A stretch of 50,817 nt of DNA from Rhodospirillales bacterium (GCA_025458035.1 JALOTH010000009.1:1-50817), one strand, 5' to 3'. Shown: positions 9,306-18,875, counted from the first letter of the stretch. The notes: generated by a model from the letters alone, not told the origin. A program made the numbers and translations.

Positions 9306-10768
9306 GGCGAGGCGCTTTCGGCATGGCGACCGTCGATGAACCGTCGGCGGGCAGCGGCGGCGGCGGTGCGGACGTTGGCTGGCGCGGTGCCACCCTCGGA
9401 GGTGCGGCTGGCGACCGAGGATTCGATGCCCAGCACGCCGGCGATGGTGGCGTCGATCTCCGGGGCGATGGCCTGCATGGTGGCGAGGGGCAGCGCGTCC
9501 AGCCGGCAGCCGGCAGCCTCTGCCGCCTTCACCAGCGCGCCGGTGACGTGATGGGCGCGGCGGAAGGGCATGCCCTTGACGCGAACCAGCCAGTCGGCGA
9601 TGTCGGTGGCTGCGGCGAAGCCGAGATCGGCGGCCGCGCGCATCCGCCTTCGATCGAAGGTGGCCGTCGCCATCATGCCGGTCATCGCCGCGAGAGACAG
9701 CGCCAGCGTGTCGGTGGCCTCGAACACCGGCTCCTTGTCCTCCTGCATATCCTTGGCATAGGCGAGCGGCAGTCCCTTCATGACGATCAACAGGGCGTTG
9801 AGCGCGCCGATCAGCCGGCCCGCCTTGGCCCGCACCAGTTCGGCCGCGTCCGGATTGCGCTTTTGCGGCATGATGGAACTGCCGGTGGAAAACTCATCGG
9901 CCAGCCGCACGAAGGCGAACGGCTCGCAGCTCCAGATGACAATCTCTTCGCCGAGCCGCGACAGATGCACCGCGAGAATGGCGCCGGCGGCGAGGAATTC
10001 CAGCGCGAAGTCGCGGTCGGAGACGGCGTCAAGGGAGTTGGCGCAGGGCGCGCGGAAGCCGAGGGCGTCGGCGGTGGCGCGGCGGTCGATAGGAAACGAC
10101 GTGCCGGCAAGGGCAGCCGCACCAAGCGGACACTCGTTAACTCGAAATCGGGCGTCGGCGAGACGGCCGCGGTCGCGTCCCAGCATCTCCACATAGGCCA
10201 GCAAGTGATGTCCCAGTGTGACCGGCTGCGCCGTCTGCAGGTGGGTGAAGCCGGGCATGATGGCGTCGGCGTAGGCCTCGGCCTTGTCGATCAGCGCGGC
10301 CTGCAGCCCGCGGATGGCGTCATCGAGGCCGTCGATGGCGTCCCGTACCCACAGCCGGAAGTCGGTTGCCACCTGATCGTTGCGCGAGCGCGCGGTATGC
10401 AGGCGCCCCGCCGGTTCGCCGATCAGTTCCGCCAGTCTCGCCTCGACGTTCATATGAACGTCCTCGAGGTCGTGCCGATAGGCCAGCGATCCCGCCGCCG
10501 CCTCGGCGCGTATCTTGGCCAGGCCATCAAGGATGGCATCCCCATCGGCTTGCGATATGATGCCCTGACGAACCAGCATTTCACAGTGAGCGCGCGAAGC
10601 GGCGATATCCTGGGCGATCAGCCGGCGATCGAAATCAACGGAGACGTTGATCGCGGCCATGATGGCGCTGGGTCCGGCGGCGAACCGTCCACCCCAAATG
10701 GGGCTAGGCTCGGCATCGCCGCGGGCGGCCGCCTCGGCGGTCATACTGGGCTTCGCGGGTTCGCTCAT
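9302..10768 (-). CDS. argH: Argininosuccinate lyase
   Basis: A 488-residue cytosolic enzyme that cleaves argininosuccinate to arginine and fumarate, the last step of arginine synthesis. It carries the fumarase/aspartase superfamily signature [12 protein letters not shown], the [10 protein letters not shown] substrate loop and the HLQTAQP region. The N-terminal 25 residues ([20 protein letters not shown]) are an extension before the usual IWGGRF start and may indicate a later true start. It is divergently transcribed from the TlpA-like gene, an arrangement known from other alphaproteobacteria, and its stop overlaps the following membrane-protein gene. argG and argJ lie 4.4 and 9 kb away. Confidence 0.96.
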   Translation of the reverse strand: MSEPAKPSMTAEAAARGDAEPSPIWGGRFAAGPSAIMAAINVSVDFDRRLIAQDIAASRAHCEMLVRQGIISQADGDAILDGLAKIRAEAAAGSLAYRHDLEDVHMNVEARLAELIGEPAGRLHTARSRNDQVATDFRLWVRDAIDGLDDAIRGLQAALIDKAEAYADAIMPGFTHLQTAQPVTLGHHLLAYVEMLGRDRGRLADARFRVNECPLGAAALAGTSFPIDRRATADALGFRAPCANSLDAVSDRDFALEFLAAGAILAVHLSRLGEEIVIWSCEPFAFVRLADEFSTGSSIMPQKRNPDAAELVRAKAGRLIGALNALLIVMKGLPLAYAKDMQEDKEPVFEATDTLALSLAAMTGMMATATFDRRRMRAAADLGFAAATDIADWLVRVKGMPFRRAHHVTGALVKAAEAAGCRLDALPLATMQAIAPEIDATIAGVLGIESSVASRTSEGGTAPANVRTAAAAARRRFIDGRHAESASP

Positions 10769-10803
10769 GGGCGAGGACAGGCTCGAAAGGGTGAGTGAGT
10801 GGG

Positions 10804-11373
10804 ATGACCCGGTCGATCGTAATCAGCGTGGCTCTGGGCGTCATTCTGCTGATCACCGCTCCAGACGCAAGCGCCGCCGCGGCTTGCACCGCACCGCCGG
10901 CATCGCTCGGCCGCTGGCAGCCGGCGGCGGCCGGCGCCGTTGCCCCCGATCAGCCGTGGTTTGACGAGAGCGGCGGCGAACGTCGGCTTGCCGACAGCGC
11001 TGGCAAGGCGACGATCGTCAACTTCTGGGCGACATGGTGCGCGCCTTGCGTCAAGGAGATGCCGGCGCTGGATCGCTTGGCGGCGGCGGTCGCCGGCGAT
11101 GGCATTGTCGTGCTGCCGCTGTCGGCGGATCGCGAGGGCGTTCCCGTCGTGCGCAAATTTTACGCGGCGAACCGCTTGCAACATCTGCCGGTTGCCGTCG
11201 ACCGGATGGGACGGGTCGCCCGCGCCCTCCGCGTCGGCGGTCTTCCGACAACGATCCTCCTCGATGCCACGGGACACGAGGTTGGCCGTGTGGTTGGCGT
11301 GGCGGAATGGGACGCGGCGGACGCCATCGCCTTCCTTCGCCGCTGCCTCAAGCCCGCTGGCGGTGCGGGCTGA
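10804..11373 (+). CDS. TlpA-like periplasmic thioredoxin
   Basis: 189 residues. A signal peptide (about 1-24) is followed by a thioredoxin-fold domain with the redox motif WCAPC (Cys79, Cys82) in the context [17 protein letters not shown], and the cis-proline loop [10 protein letters not shown] near the C-terminus. TlpA-type proteins reduce disulfides in the periplasm, notably on cytochrome oxidase assembly factors and apocytochromes; the partner here is not visible. I place the start at ATG 10804; a GTG three codons upstream is equally possible. The adjacency to argH is a recurrent alphaproteobacterial arrangement. The next gene starts 5 bases after its stop. Confidence 0.85.
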   Translation: MTRSIVISVALGVILLITAPDASAAAACTAPPASLGRWQPAAAGAVAPDQPWFDESGGERRLADSAGKATIVNFWATWCAPCVKEMPALDRLAAAVAGDGIVVLPLSADREGVPVVRKFYAANRLQHLPVAVDRMGRVARALRVGGLPTTILLDATGHEVGRVVGVAEWDAADAIAFLRRCLKPAGGAG

Positions 11374-11378
11374 GGACG

Positions 11379-12395
11379 GTGTCGGCCAACCTCCGCGCCC
11401 TGCCGCTGCGGATCGCCACGTTCAACATGGAGAACTTCGGCGGCGTCGACGGCAACGAGACGGGAACGGCGGCGCGCACCACGCTGCAGGAACGCATCCG
11501 CTTGTTGCGCCCGCAATTGATGCGCCTGCGCGCCGATGTGCTCTGCCTGCAGGAGGTGGATGGTCAACGCCGGGGCAGCAGCCGGCGCCGGGCGCTGGAT
11601 GCCCTCGATTTGCTACTCGAAGGCACCCCGTACAGCGATTTTGTACGCGCCTCCACTGTGAGTCGTACGCGCGGGACGCCGCGCGACAAGCACAACCTGG
11701 TGATCCTCAGCCGTTTCCCCATCGCCGATGAGCGGCAGATTCTGCACGAACTCGTCGCCCCGCCACGTCATACCCGTGCCGCCGGCGAGACGGTGGCGAT
11801 CGAATGGGACCGACCCTTACTATGTGCGACGGTTCACCTGACACCGGCGGTGAAAGTGCACGTCATCAATGTCCATCTGCGTGCGCCGCGCGCCGCCTTT
11901 GTTCCCGGAGGCAAGACGAGCGCCCGCACGTGGCGGTCGATGGCCGATTGGGCGGAAGGTTTTTTCGTCGCTGCCGTCAAGCGCGCCGGTCAGGCGCTGG
12001 AAGCCCGCCGTCTGATTGATGGAATCATGGACGACGACGCCGGCGCCCTCATCGTCGTTTGTGGCGACTTCAATGCGGAACTCAATGAAATTCCAATACG
12101 GACGATCCGCGGTGACGAGGAGGATGCCGGCAATCCCCATCTCGCCTATCGCACGCTGGTTGCGGTCGACCGGTCGGTCGCCGATTCTCGGCGTTTCTCG
12201 GTGGTCCACCACGGCCGGCCGCAAATGCTCGATCACGTCCTCGTCTCGCGACCGCTGCTGGCGTGGTTCCGCGGCGCCGAGGTCCATAATGAGGCGCTCG
12301 GCGACGAACTGGTGACGCCGCAAGTCGTCGCCGGGTCGCCAGAGTCGTTCCACGCACCGGTGGTCGCCGAATTCCTCGTCGAAACCGGCGCCTGA
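11379..12395 (+). CDS. Endonuclease/exonuclease/phosphatase (EEP) family hydrolase
   Basis: A 338-residue metal-dependent phosphohydrolase of the DNase I / exonuclease III fold. Catalytic motifs appear in order: ATFNMENF (metal-binding Asn), LCLQEVDG (Glu), NVHLRA (His-associated strand), VVCGDFNAEL (Asp/Asn pair) and MLDHVLVS (Asp-His pair). No signal peptide is seen, so a cytosolic role is likely; whether it acts on DNA, lipids or nucleotides cannot be told from the sequence. I start at a GTG 5 bases after the TlpA stop; the frame is open upstream but overlaps tlpA and reads as a GC-rich shadow. Probably co-transcribed with the thioredoxin gene. Confidence 0.8.
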   Translation: MSANLRALPLRIATFNMENFGGVDGNETGTAARTTLQERIRLLRPQLMRLRADVLCLQEVDGQRRGSSRRRALDALDLLLEGTPYSDFVRASTVSRTRGTPRDKHNLVILSRFPIADERQILHELVAPPRHTRAAGETVAIEWDRPLLCATVHLTPAVKVHVINVHLRAPRAAFVPGGKTSARTWRSMADWAEGFFVAAVKRAGQALEARRLIDGIMDDDAGALIVVCGDFNAELNEIPIRTIRGDEEDAGNPHLAYRTLVAVDRSVADSRRFSVVHHGRPQMLDHVLVSRPLLAWFRGAEVHNEALGDELVTPQVVAGSPESFHAPVVAEFLVETGA

Positions 12396-12418
12396 TCTTG
12401 TGAGGAGAATAAAAAGCC

Positions 12419-12784
12419 ATGCGCACCAGATGTCGATGGACGGGGAGGAACGGGGCAACGGGCCAGCGGGCGGCGGCCGCGGCGAGCTTGGTGCTGCTGT
12501 TGGCGGTTATGGGATGCGCCAGCGAAACCGCCGGGGAATGGGAAAATCCGACAAAGCCGTTCGAGGCCTGGGGCAGAGATCGCGCCGAGTGCAGGCAATT
12601 GGCAACGGAACGCGCCGAGCAGGAACTGGCAAGCGCGCAGACAGAACAAGTGCCCACGAACTGGTCACGGACGGCCACCTTTGAACAATCGATGAACCGC
12701 TTCGAGGCGGGGCGGCGCCGCGACGATCTGTTCGCGCGGTGCATGACCGAGCGCGGCTACCGCCTCGTGCCTCGTGCCAATTAG
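12419..12784 (+). CDS. Small lipoprotein, function unknown
   Basis: A 121-residue protein. A long basic N-region is followed by a hydrophobic core LVLLLAVMGC that ends in a plausible lipobox, with the lipidated cysteine near residue 33. The mature part is helical and charged with two further cysteines (RAECRQLAT and LFARCMTERGYRLV), a pattern seen in small proteobacterial envelope lipoproteins. AGGAG precedes the ATG by 11 bases. No family was recognised with confidence. It converges with the next small gene. Confidence 0.65.
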   Translation: MRTRCRWTGRNGATGQRAAAAASLVLLLAVMGCASETAGEWENPTKPFEAWGRDRAECRQLATERAEQELASAQTEQVPTNWSRTATFEQSMNRFEAGRRRDDLFARCMTERGYRLVPRAN

Positions 12785-12794
12785 GCTCAAACGC

Positions 12795-13034
12795 TTACGC
12801 GGAACGCGGCTGCCGGCTCTGCAGCAGCGCTGTCGCCGGGAGCTTTCGACGCTGCCAGCCGAACATCGGTGCAAGCAAACTGACGAGCGTCGTCGTGCAT
12901 CGCTCGGCGGCACCGCGGATGATTGCACCCGCGGCATGATCGCGGCGTTGGCGAGCCGCCCACACCGCCGCTTCGATCTCCGCCCGCCCGGCGTTGAATG
13001 ATGCTGCCGAGGTTTCCAGCACGGGGTTGTTCAT
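12795..13034 (-). CDS. Small conserved-looking protein, function unknown
   Basis: 79 residues. The start is well defined: AAGGAG lies 6 bases before the ATG. The sequence begins with a hydrophilic amphipathic region (SFNAGRAEIEAAVWAARQRRDHAA), then a semi-hydrophobic stretch ending in LLAPMFGWQRR and a basic tail. It is too hydrophilic for a clear membrane helix. The strong ribosome binding site and protein-like composition support a real gene; I do not recognise a family. Confidence 0.55.
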   Translation of the reverse strand: MNNPVLETSAASFNAGRAEIEAAVWAARQRRDHAAGAIIRGAAERCTTTLVSLLAPMFGWQRRKLPATALLQSRQPRSA

Positions 13035-13128
13035 CACCATCTCCTTGCGCCTTATGCCTGTGTTCTGGCACGGGAGCAATTATAGCGTGTCCCAGCCCGA
13101 TCTCGGATGATAGTGTTGCATTGCACAA

Positions 13129-15093
13129 TTGCCTTCGACGCATAACCACCCGCAATTTTCTTGCGGGAGCACGTCGGCCAACCTAGGTTGGATTGAGTGC
13201 TGTTCACCGTCCGTAAACGAGGGCACAATTCTCGCCAACCTTCAGCCCGCCCTCCCGCCCCTGGCGACCGACGCATCGAAGACGGGTGCGGGGAACCTGC
13301 CAGCGCCGGAGCGCCTAGCGGCTTTGCGGCGGGAAATGCGGCGCCTTCGCCTCGCCGGCTATGTGATTCCCCACGGTGACGAACATCAGAACGAGTATGT
13401 GCCGGCTTCGGCCGAACGATTGCGCTGGCTGACCGGTTTTTCCGGTTCGGCGGGAAGCGCCATTGTCCTGCGGGAGCGGGCGGCCGTGTTCGTCGATGGC
13501 CGGTATACCGTGCAGGCTGCGGCTGAGGTGGCTGCAAGCGCGTACGAAATCCGCCATGTCAGCCGCGAGCCGCCCGCCGACTGGATCGCCGAGCACCTGC
13601 CGGCGGGTGGGCGTCTCGGCTATGATCCCTGGTTATTCACACCCGCACAGGTCGCCGCCCTCGAAGCTGCCTGCCACGATGCGGAGGCGCGCGCCGTGGC
13701 GGTTCCCGCCAACCTGATCGACACCATCTGGCGGGACCGGCCACCGCCACCGGTGGCGCCTATGGCCGTGCACCCGTTGTCTATCGCCGGGCAATCGGCC
13801 GCGGACAAGCGCGCCCAAATCGGCGAGATGCTGCGTGAACGGCGTCAGGACGCGGCGGTGCTGAGTGCGCCCGACAGCATCGCTTGGCTGCTCAATATCC
13901 GTGGCGGTGACTTGCCGCACGTGCCCGTGACGTTGGCGTTCGCCATCATCACCGCCGACGGAAGCGTCACGCTGTTTGTCGACCCGGGCAAGGTGACGCC
14001 GGCGGTGCAATCCCACTTCGCCAGCGAGGGGGGCATTTCGCTGTCCGAACCGACCGCGTTGCCGAATGCTTTGCGGCGGCTGGGCGAGGAACGGCGGCGG
14101 GTGCGGATCGACCCGGAACGGAGCCCGGCGGCGATCAAGCAACTGCTGAAGACCGCGGGCGGCATCGTTGTCTCGGGGCCGGACCCCTGCCTTAAGCTGA
14201 AGGCGATCAAGAACCCGGTGGAACAGGACGGGATGCGCGCCGCGCACCGCCGCGATGGCGCCGCCCTAGCCGCTTTCCTGGCTTGGCTCGCACAGGCAGC
14301 GCCGTCGGGCGCGGTGTCGGAAACGACGGCGGTGGCGCGGCTGGAAGCCTGCCGCCGACGCGACCCGCTGTACCGAGGGCCGAGTTTTCCGACGATCGCC
14401 GCGGCCGGGCCGAATGGGGCTGTCGTTCACTATCGGGTCACTGCCGCCACCGACCGCCCGCTTGTTCCCGGATCGCTGTTTCTCCTCGACTCCGGGGGAC
14501 AGTACGCCGACGGCACGACCGATGTCACACGCACCGTCGCTATTGGTGCGCCAACGGCGGAAATGCGCGAACGCTTAACCCTCGTTCTCAAGGGGCACAT
14601 CGGCATCGCCACCTTGCGCTTTCCGAAGGGGACCACCGGCACGCAGATCGACGCGTTCGCCCGCCTCGCCCTGTGGCAGGCTGGCCTCGATTATGACCAC
14701 GGCACCGGTCACGGCGTGGGGGCCTACCTCTCCGTGCACGAAGGGCCGCAGAGCATTTCGAAAATGCCCAACCGGACCGCGCTCGAGCCGGGCATGGTGC
14801 TGTCGAACGAGCCGGGGTACTACAAGACGGGTGCCTATGGCATCCGCATCGAGAACCTGGTGCTGGTCAGTGAAGCGTTCACGCCGGAAGGCGGCGAGCA
14901 TGAGTTGCTCAGCTTCGAGACGCTGACGCTGGCGCCGATTGATCGCGCCCTGATCCTTGCCGAGATGCTGACGCCGGCCGAACGCGAGTGGCTCGACGCC
15001 TACCACGCGCGGGTGCGCGCGACGATGACGCCGCTGGTTGACAGGGCGACGGCCGCGTGGCTCAGCGAGGTGACCGCGCCGCTTGCCGGCTGA
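13129..15093 (+). CDS. pepP: Xaa-Pro aminopeptidase (M24B)
   Basis: A metalloaminopeptidase that removes N-terminal residues preceding proline, of the long (about 600 residue) form with two N-terminal creatinase-like domains and a C-terminal pita-bread domain. Metal ligands are visible: LLDSGGQYADGTTDVTRT (Asp pair), GTGHGVGAYLSVHE (His) and LSNEPGYY / GIRIENLV (Glu pair). The start is uncertain: similarity begins near PERLAALRRE (about position 13300) and the upstream frame contains no ATG with a ribosome site. The given start is a TTG that is probably too early; an internal TTG (13324) or ATG (13336) may be used, or a non-standard codon. The symbol is by family only. Confidence 0.85.
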   Translation: MPSTHNHPQFSCGSTSANLGWIECCSPSVNEGTILANLQPALPPLATDASKTGAGNLPAPERLAALRREMRRLRLAGYVIPHGDEHQNEYVPASAERLRWLTGFSGSAGSAIVLRERAAVFVDGRYTVQAAAEVAASAYEIRHVSREPPADWIAEHLPAGGRLGYDPWLFTPAQVAALEAACHDAEARAVAVPANLIDTIWRDRPPPPVAPMAVHPLSIAGQSAADKRAQIGEMLRERRQDAAVLSAPDSIAWLLNIRGGDLPHVPVTLAFAIITADGSVTLFVDPGKVTPAVQSHFASEGGISLSEPTALPNALRRLGEERRRVRIDPERSPAAIKQLLKTAGGIVVSGPDPCLKLKAIKNPVEQDGMRAAHRRDGAALAAFLAWLAQAAPSGAVSETTAVARLEACRRRDPLYRGPSFPTIAAAGPNGAVVHYRVTAATDRPLVPGSLFLLDSGGQYADGTTDVTRTVAIGAPTAEMRERLTLVLKGHIGIATLRFPKGTTGTQIDAFARLALWQAGLDYDHGTGHGVGAYLSVHEGPQSISKMPNRTALEPGMVLSNEPGYYKTGAYGIRIENLVLVSEAFTPEGGEHELLSFETLTLAPIDRALILAEMLTPAEREWLDAYHARVRATMTPLVDRATAAWLSEVTAPLAG

Positions 15094-15180
15094 CTGTGAC
15101 GCCGCCTCAGTCGCGCCTTGCCAGTCGACCGTCTTGACCTATACTCCCGCGCTTTCAAGGCGAGCGAGGAGCGGATGACC

Positions 15181-16386
15181 ATGGGCAGGGGCGTAAAAAA
15201 GGTCGTGCTGGCCTACTCTGGCGGCCTTGATACCTCGGTGATCTTGCGCTGGCTCCGGGATGTCTATCGCTGCGAGATCGTCACCTTCACCGCCGACATT
15301 GGCCAGGGTGAGGAGGTTGAACCAGCCCGCGCGAAAGCGGAAATGCTTGGCGTCAAAGAGATTTTCATCGAGGATCTGCGCGAAACCTTCGTCCGCGACT
15401 ACGTTTTTCCGATGTTTCGAGCCAACGCGCTGTACGAGGGCGCCTACCTGCTCGGCACGTCGATTGCTCGCCCGCTCATCGCCAAGCGCCAGATCGAGAT
15501 CCTCGATGCCACCGGCGCCGACGCCGTTGCTCATGGCGCCACCGGCAAGGGTAATGATCAGGTTCGTTTCGAGCTGACCTATTACGCGCTGAAACCGGAC
15601 GTGCATGTGATCGCGCCGTGGCGGGAATGGGATTTGAATTCGCGCGCTGCCCTTATCGAGTACGCGCGGCAACACCAGATCCCGATTCCCGCCGACAAGG
15701 AGGGTGAGCCGCCGTACTCAATGGACGCCAACCTCCTGCACATCAGTTACGAGGGCAAGGCGCTTGAGGACCCCTGGGTGGCTCCTGACGAAGCGATGTT
15801 CCGGCTGTCCGTGGCACCGGAGGCGGCGCCGGACCAGCCGACGGAGATCGTCATTGATTTCGAACACGGCGATCCCGTTGCCGTTGACGGTGAGCGGCTG
15901 ACGCCGGCGGCGCTGCTGGCACGGTTGAACCGGCTGGCGGGCGCCAACGGCATCGGCCGCCGCGACCTCGTCGAGAACCGCTTCGTCGGCATGAAATCGC
16001 GCGGCGTCTATGAAACGCCTGGGGGTACGGTTCTTCTCGAAGCGCGCCGGGCGATGGAAAGCTTGACCCTCGATCGCGGTGCCGCCCACCTGAAGGACGA
16101 GCTGATGCCCCGGTATGCGGAACTGATCTACAACGGTTTCTGGTTCACGCCGGAACGCCAGGCGCTGCAAACGTTGATCGACGGGACGCAGGAGAAGGTC
16201 ACCGGCAGCGTGCGCCTGAAGTTGTACAAGGGTAACGTCATCGTCACCGGGCGCCGGTCTCCCTACAGCCTCTATGACCAGGAGATCGTCACCTTCGAAG
16301 CCGACCGCGTGTATGACCAGCGGGATGCGGAAGGCTTCATCCGCCTGAACGCGCTTCGCTTGCGCGTCGGCGCCCGCCGACGCTGA
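15181..16386 (+). CDS. argG: Argininosuccinate synthase
   Basis: About 401 residues. It joins citrulline and aspartate with ATP to give argininosuccinate. The N-terminal PP-loop is [13 protein letters not shown]; family signatures [26 protein letters not shown] and [18 protein letters not shown] are all present and the length is standard. I prefer the ATG 9 bases after AGGAG; another ATG two codons upstream is only 3 bases from that site. It is a single-gene unit followed by a convergent small gene. Confidence 0.97.
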   Translation: MGRGVKKVVLAYSGGLDTSVILRWLRDVYRCEIVTFTADIGQGEEVEPARAKAEMLGVKEIFIEDLRETFVRDYVFPMFRANALYEGAYLLGTSIARPLIAKRQIEILDATGADAVAHGATGKGNDQVRFELTYYALKPDVHVIAPWREWDLNSRAALIEYARQHQIPIPADKEGEPPYSMDANLLHISYEGKALEDPWVAPDEAMFRLSVAPEAAPDQPTEIVIDFEHGDPVAVDGERLTPAALLARLNRLAGANGIGRRDLVENRFVGMKSRGVYETPGGTVLLEARRAMESLTLDRGAAHLKDELMPRYAELIYNGFWFTPERQALQTLIDGTQEKVTGSVRLKLYKGNVIVTGRRSPYSLYDQEIVTFEADRVYDQRDAEGFIRLNALRLRVGARRR

Positions 16387-16416
16387 GCGTTCGTCCGGCC
16401 GGAGTCGGTGTTGGTG

Positions 16417-16722
16417 TTACGGCGCGTCCCGATCCAAAAGGACGGCGATTTCCTCCGCCGTAAGGTCAATCAGCGGCCCGTCGTCACCACTGGGATCGTA
16501 GGCGCCCACTGCGGTGAACAGCGGCGCCAGCGCCTCGCGCCGGCGATCGCTGCCGGAGCGCCGGTCTTCGAAGGCGCGAAATCCGTAGGGGCGCGGCGTT
16601 GCCGACGGCGGCAGCCGTTCGCCCGACTGACGACGGTCCGTCTTTCGGCGTCGGTCGGGGTGGAGTCGTCGGTCGTCAAGATAGGTGACGAGCAGGCGGT
16701 CATCGGATGGAAGGGTGTTCAT
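16417..16722 (-). CDS. Arginine-rich protein with DRR repeats, function unknown
   Basis: 101 residues from the ATG at 16722. The middle is strongly basic with repeated DRR units (LDDRRLHPDRRRKTDRRQ and, later, FEDRRSGSDRRRE), and the C-terminus is acidic (DDGPLIDLTAEEIAVLLDRD). Such alternation of Asp and Arg suggests a disordered or nucleic-acid or partner-binding segment; there is no signal peptide or membrane helix. I do not recognise a family. Only a weak GGGA stands in for a ribosome site, so the start is tentative. Confidence 0.5.
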   Translation of the reverse strand: MNTLPSDDRLLVTYLDDRRLHPDRRRKTDRRQSGERLPPSATPRPYGFRAFEDRRSGSDRRREALAPLFTAVGAYDPSGDDGPLIDLTAEEIAVLLDRDAP

Positions 16723-16847
16723 GGCTGATGTCCCAACCCGGGTGACGGACGCGGCCGCCGCCGGGCTCCACATTTATCCGTTGCCGGCATTATACCGTAA
16801 AAGTGGCGTTAATGCCATAGCGCGCGCAATGCGTGCAGTCGGCTTCT

Positions 16848-17579
16848 TTACCAACCTCGCGAAAGGATGCGCTCCACGTACGCGGGCACCACGTCCGTTG
16901 CCGGGCCGAGGACGGTTTCGGCGAACATCGTTGAACCCGAGGTCGGTTCCAGATTGAGCTGGACGGTGTGGGCGCGCGTATACATGCGCACGTGGCTGAC
17001 GAAGCCGGCTGCCGGGTAGACGTTTCCCGATGTGCCGATGGACATGAACAGGTCGCAGCGATTGAGGGCATCGTAAATGACATCCATCGCCAGCGGCATT
17101 TCCCCAAACCAGACAACGTGTGGACGCATGCGACCGACGCTGCCGCAACGTTCACACGCATCGCTCACGCTCAAATCCATCGTCCAGGAGACCACCTGCT
17201 CACAGGCGGCGCAGCGCGCCTTGTTCAACTCGCCATGCATGTGCATCAGGTTGCTGGAGCCGGCGCGTTCGTGCAGGTCATCGATATTCTGCGTCACCAG
17301 CAGCACATCACCCGGCCATTCCCGTTCCATGCGGGCAAGCGCGTGATGTCCGGCGTTGGGCACGACCGCAGGATCACCGAGCTTCGCGCGCCGGGCGTTG
17401 TAGAAATCGTGGACGAGTTCCGGATTGCGGCTGAAACCTTCCGGCGTCGCCACATCTTCGAGGTTGACGCGCGACCAGATCCCGTCAGCGCAGCGGAAGG
17501 TATCCAGCCCCGATTCCTTCGAGATGCCGGCGCCGGTCAGGATGACGATCCGCCGTTCTCCAGCGTCTCGCTGGACCAT
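16848..17579 (-). CDS. cobB: NAD-dependent protein deacylase CobB (Sir2 family)
   Basis: 243 residues. Sirtuins remove acyl groups from lysines using NAD. Visible motifs are ILTGAGISKESGLDTFR (NAD-binding GAG), TQNIDDLHERAG, the catalytic histidine in MHGEL, and the structural zinc site CAAC...CERC. The segment FYNARR contains the Tyr-x-x-Arg pair that, in SIRT5 and E. coli CobB, binds succinyl or malonyl lysine, so desuccinylase activity is likely. The ATG is 34 bases from the divergent phosphatase gene. A longer open frame upstream overlaps that gene and is rejected. Confidence 0.92.
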   Translation of the reverse strand: MVQRDAGERRIVILTGAGISKESGLDTFRCADGIWSRVNLEDVATPEGFSRNPELVHDFYNARRAKLGDPAVVPNAGHHALARMEREWPGDVLLVTQNIDDLHERAGSSNLMHMHGELNKARCAACEQVVSWTMDLSVSDACERCGSVGRMRPHVVWFGEMPLAMDVIYDALNRCDLFMSIGTSGNVYPAAGFVSHVRMYTRAHTVQLNLEPTSGSTMFAETVLGPATDVVPAYVERILSRGW

Positions 17580-17613
17580 CGCTGTTGCCCCGCCTATCTG
17601 GAGTTGAAAACGG

Positions 17614-18123
17614 TTGTGCACCGAGGTTAATGCGGATTTGCCGGCGGTCAATGTCCTCTTCGTCTGCCTTGGCAACATTTGCCGTTCACCCACCGCGGAG
17701 GGGGTGTTCGCGGCCGCCAGCGCGCGGGCCGGCCTTGCCGGCCAAATTGGCATCGACAGCGCCGGCACCCACGTCTGGCAGGTCGGGCGGCCGCCGGAGC
17801 CACGGGCGCAAGCCATCGCGAAAGCCCGCGGCGCTGAACTCGGCCACCTGCGGGCACGGCAGGTCCGCTCCGAGGATTTTCAAACCTTTGAGTACGTCAT
17901 CGCGATGGACCGGCGCAATCGCGCCGATCTGGCGGCGATATGCCCCGCCGGCTATGAGGATCGCCTGCATTTGCTGCTGGATTTCGCCGACGGAACGCCC
18001 GTGCGCGATGTTCCCGACCCCTTCGGCAATAGCGAGGCGGCCTTCGAACGGACCTTCGAGCTGATCGAGGCGGGGGTGGCGGGATTGCTCGCCCATATCC
18101 GCAACGCCCACTTCCGCCGCTGA
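17614..18123 (+). CDS. Low-molecular-weight protein-tyrosine phosphatase
   Basis: 169 residues in the arsenate reductase / LMW-PTP family. The P-loop is CLGNICRSPTAEG (C-x5-R-S), followed by IDSAGTHVW, and the general-acid loop VPDPFG near the C-terminus; normal length is about 155. Start at a TTG 10 bases after GGAG; a second TTG at 17638 would remove eight residues and is also possible. It is divergent from cobB with only 34 bases between starts and is followed by a HAD hydrolase gene 11 bases later, suggesting an operon. Confidence 0.88.
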   Translation: MCTEVNADLPAVNVLFVCLGNICRSPTAEGVFAAASARAGLAGQIGIDSAGTHVWQVGRPPEPRAQAIAKARGAELGHLRARQVRSEDFQTFEYVIAMDRRNRADLAAICPAGYEDRLHLLLDFADGTPVRDVPDPFGNSEAAFERTFELIEAGVAGLLAHIRNAHFRR

Positions 18124-18134
18124 GGGGAGAGCGC

Positions 18135-18824
18135 GTGACGCCGCTTGATCTGCTGATCTTCGATTGCGATGGGGTGCTTGTCGACACCGAACCCATCGCC
18201 GCCCGCGTTCTCGCCGAAGCGGCCAGCGAGCTTGGCCTTGCCCTCAGTCCCGAAGATTGCATCGCGCGCTTCACCGGCATCAGCCTCGGCGCCGTGATGC
18301 GGGCGCTGGAAACGGACCTGGGCCGCCCGCTGCCCGCCAGCTTTGCCGAGGACATCGCGGCACGCGACCGCGCAGCGTTCCGGCGGGATTTGCGCGCCGT
18401 CGCGGGTGTGCGCGAGGCGATCCTGCGGTTGCCGTGGCGGCGCTGTGTGGCGTCGTCCGGCACCCACGAAAAGATGCGCTTCACCCTTGGTCTTACCGGG
18501 CTGCTGGCAATGTTCGAGCCACATCTTTTCTCGGCGACGGAGGTCGCACACGGCAAGCCGGCGCCCGATCTCTTCCGTCATGCCGCTGCCCGCATGGGCA
18601 CAACGCCCGCCACCTGCCTCGTCATCGAGGATGCGGAACCGGGAATCGCCGCGGCGCGGGCGGCCGGCATGCGCGTGTTCGGCTTCGTCGGCGGCACCCA
18701 TCGCCGGGCGGGCGAGGCCGACCGGCTGTTCGCCGCCGGTGCCGAACGCGTGTTCGGCGCTATGGCCGAATTGCCGGCTCTTCTCGGCATCGACGGGCTT
18801 GGTGGTGACGTCCCAGCGCCGTAG
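18135..18824 (+). CDS. HAD-superfamily hydrolase (subfamily IA, phosphoglycolate phosphatase-like)
   Basis: 229 residues. Motif I is FDCDGVLVDTE with nucleophile Asp10 and Asp12; motif II is the Ser/Thr of ASSGTHE; motif III is the Lys of HGKPAPDLF; motif IV is VIEDAEPGIAAARAAGM. An alpha-helical cap lies between motifs I and II, as in beta-phosphoglucomutases and phosphoglycolate phosphatases. The substrate is not determined by the sequence: small phosphorylated metabolites are likely. GGGGAG precedes the GTG start. It lies just downstream of the LMW phosphatase gene and just upstream of a CZB-domain gene on the same strand. Confidence 0.88.
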   Translation: MTPLDLLIFDCDGVLVDTEPIAARVLAEAASELGLALSPEDCIARFTGISLGAVMRALETDLGRPLPASFAEDIAARDRAAFRRDLRAVAGVREAILRLPWRRCVASSGTHEKMRFTLGLTGLLAMFEPHLFSATEVAHGKPAPDLFRHAAARMGTTPATCLVIEDAEPGIAAARAAGMRVFGFVGGTHRRAGEADRLFAAGAERVFGAMAELPALLGIDGLGGDVPAP

Positions 18825-18875
18825 CATGCAGATTGAGGAGCTTGGTCATGGCCGAGGCGAGGAAAGACCGGCGAC

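Noticed and set aside
9323-10798. A 491-codon plus-strand open frame opposite argH
   Set aside because: Shadow of argH, with the Gly/Arg/His bias of antisense GC-rich frames.
11034-11378. N-terminal extension of the EEP hydrolase overlapping tlpA
   Set aside because: It reads as Arg/Gly-rich shadow sequence within the TlpA-like gene; the EEP domain starts right after the GTG at 11379.
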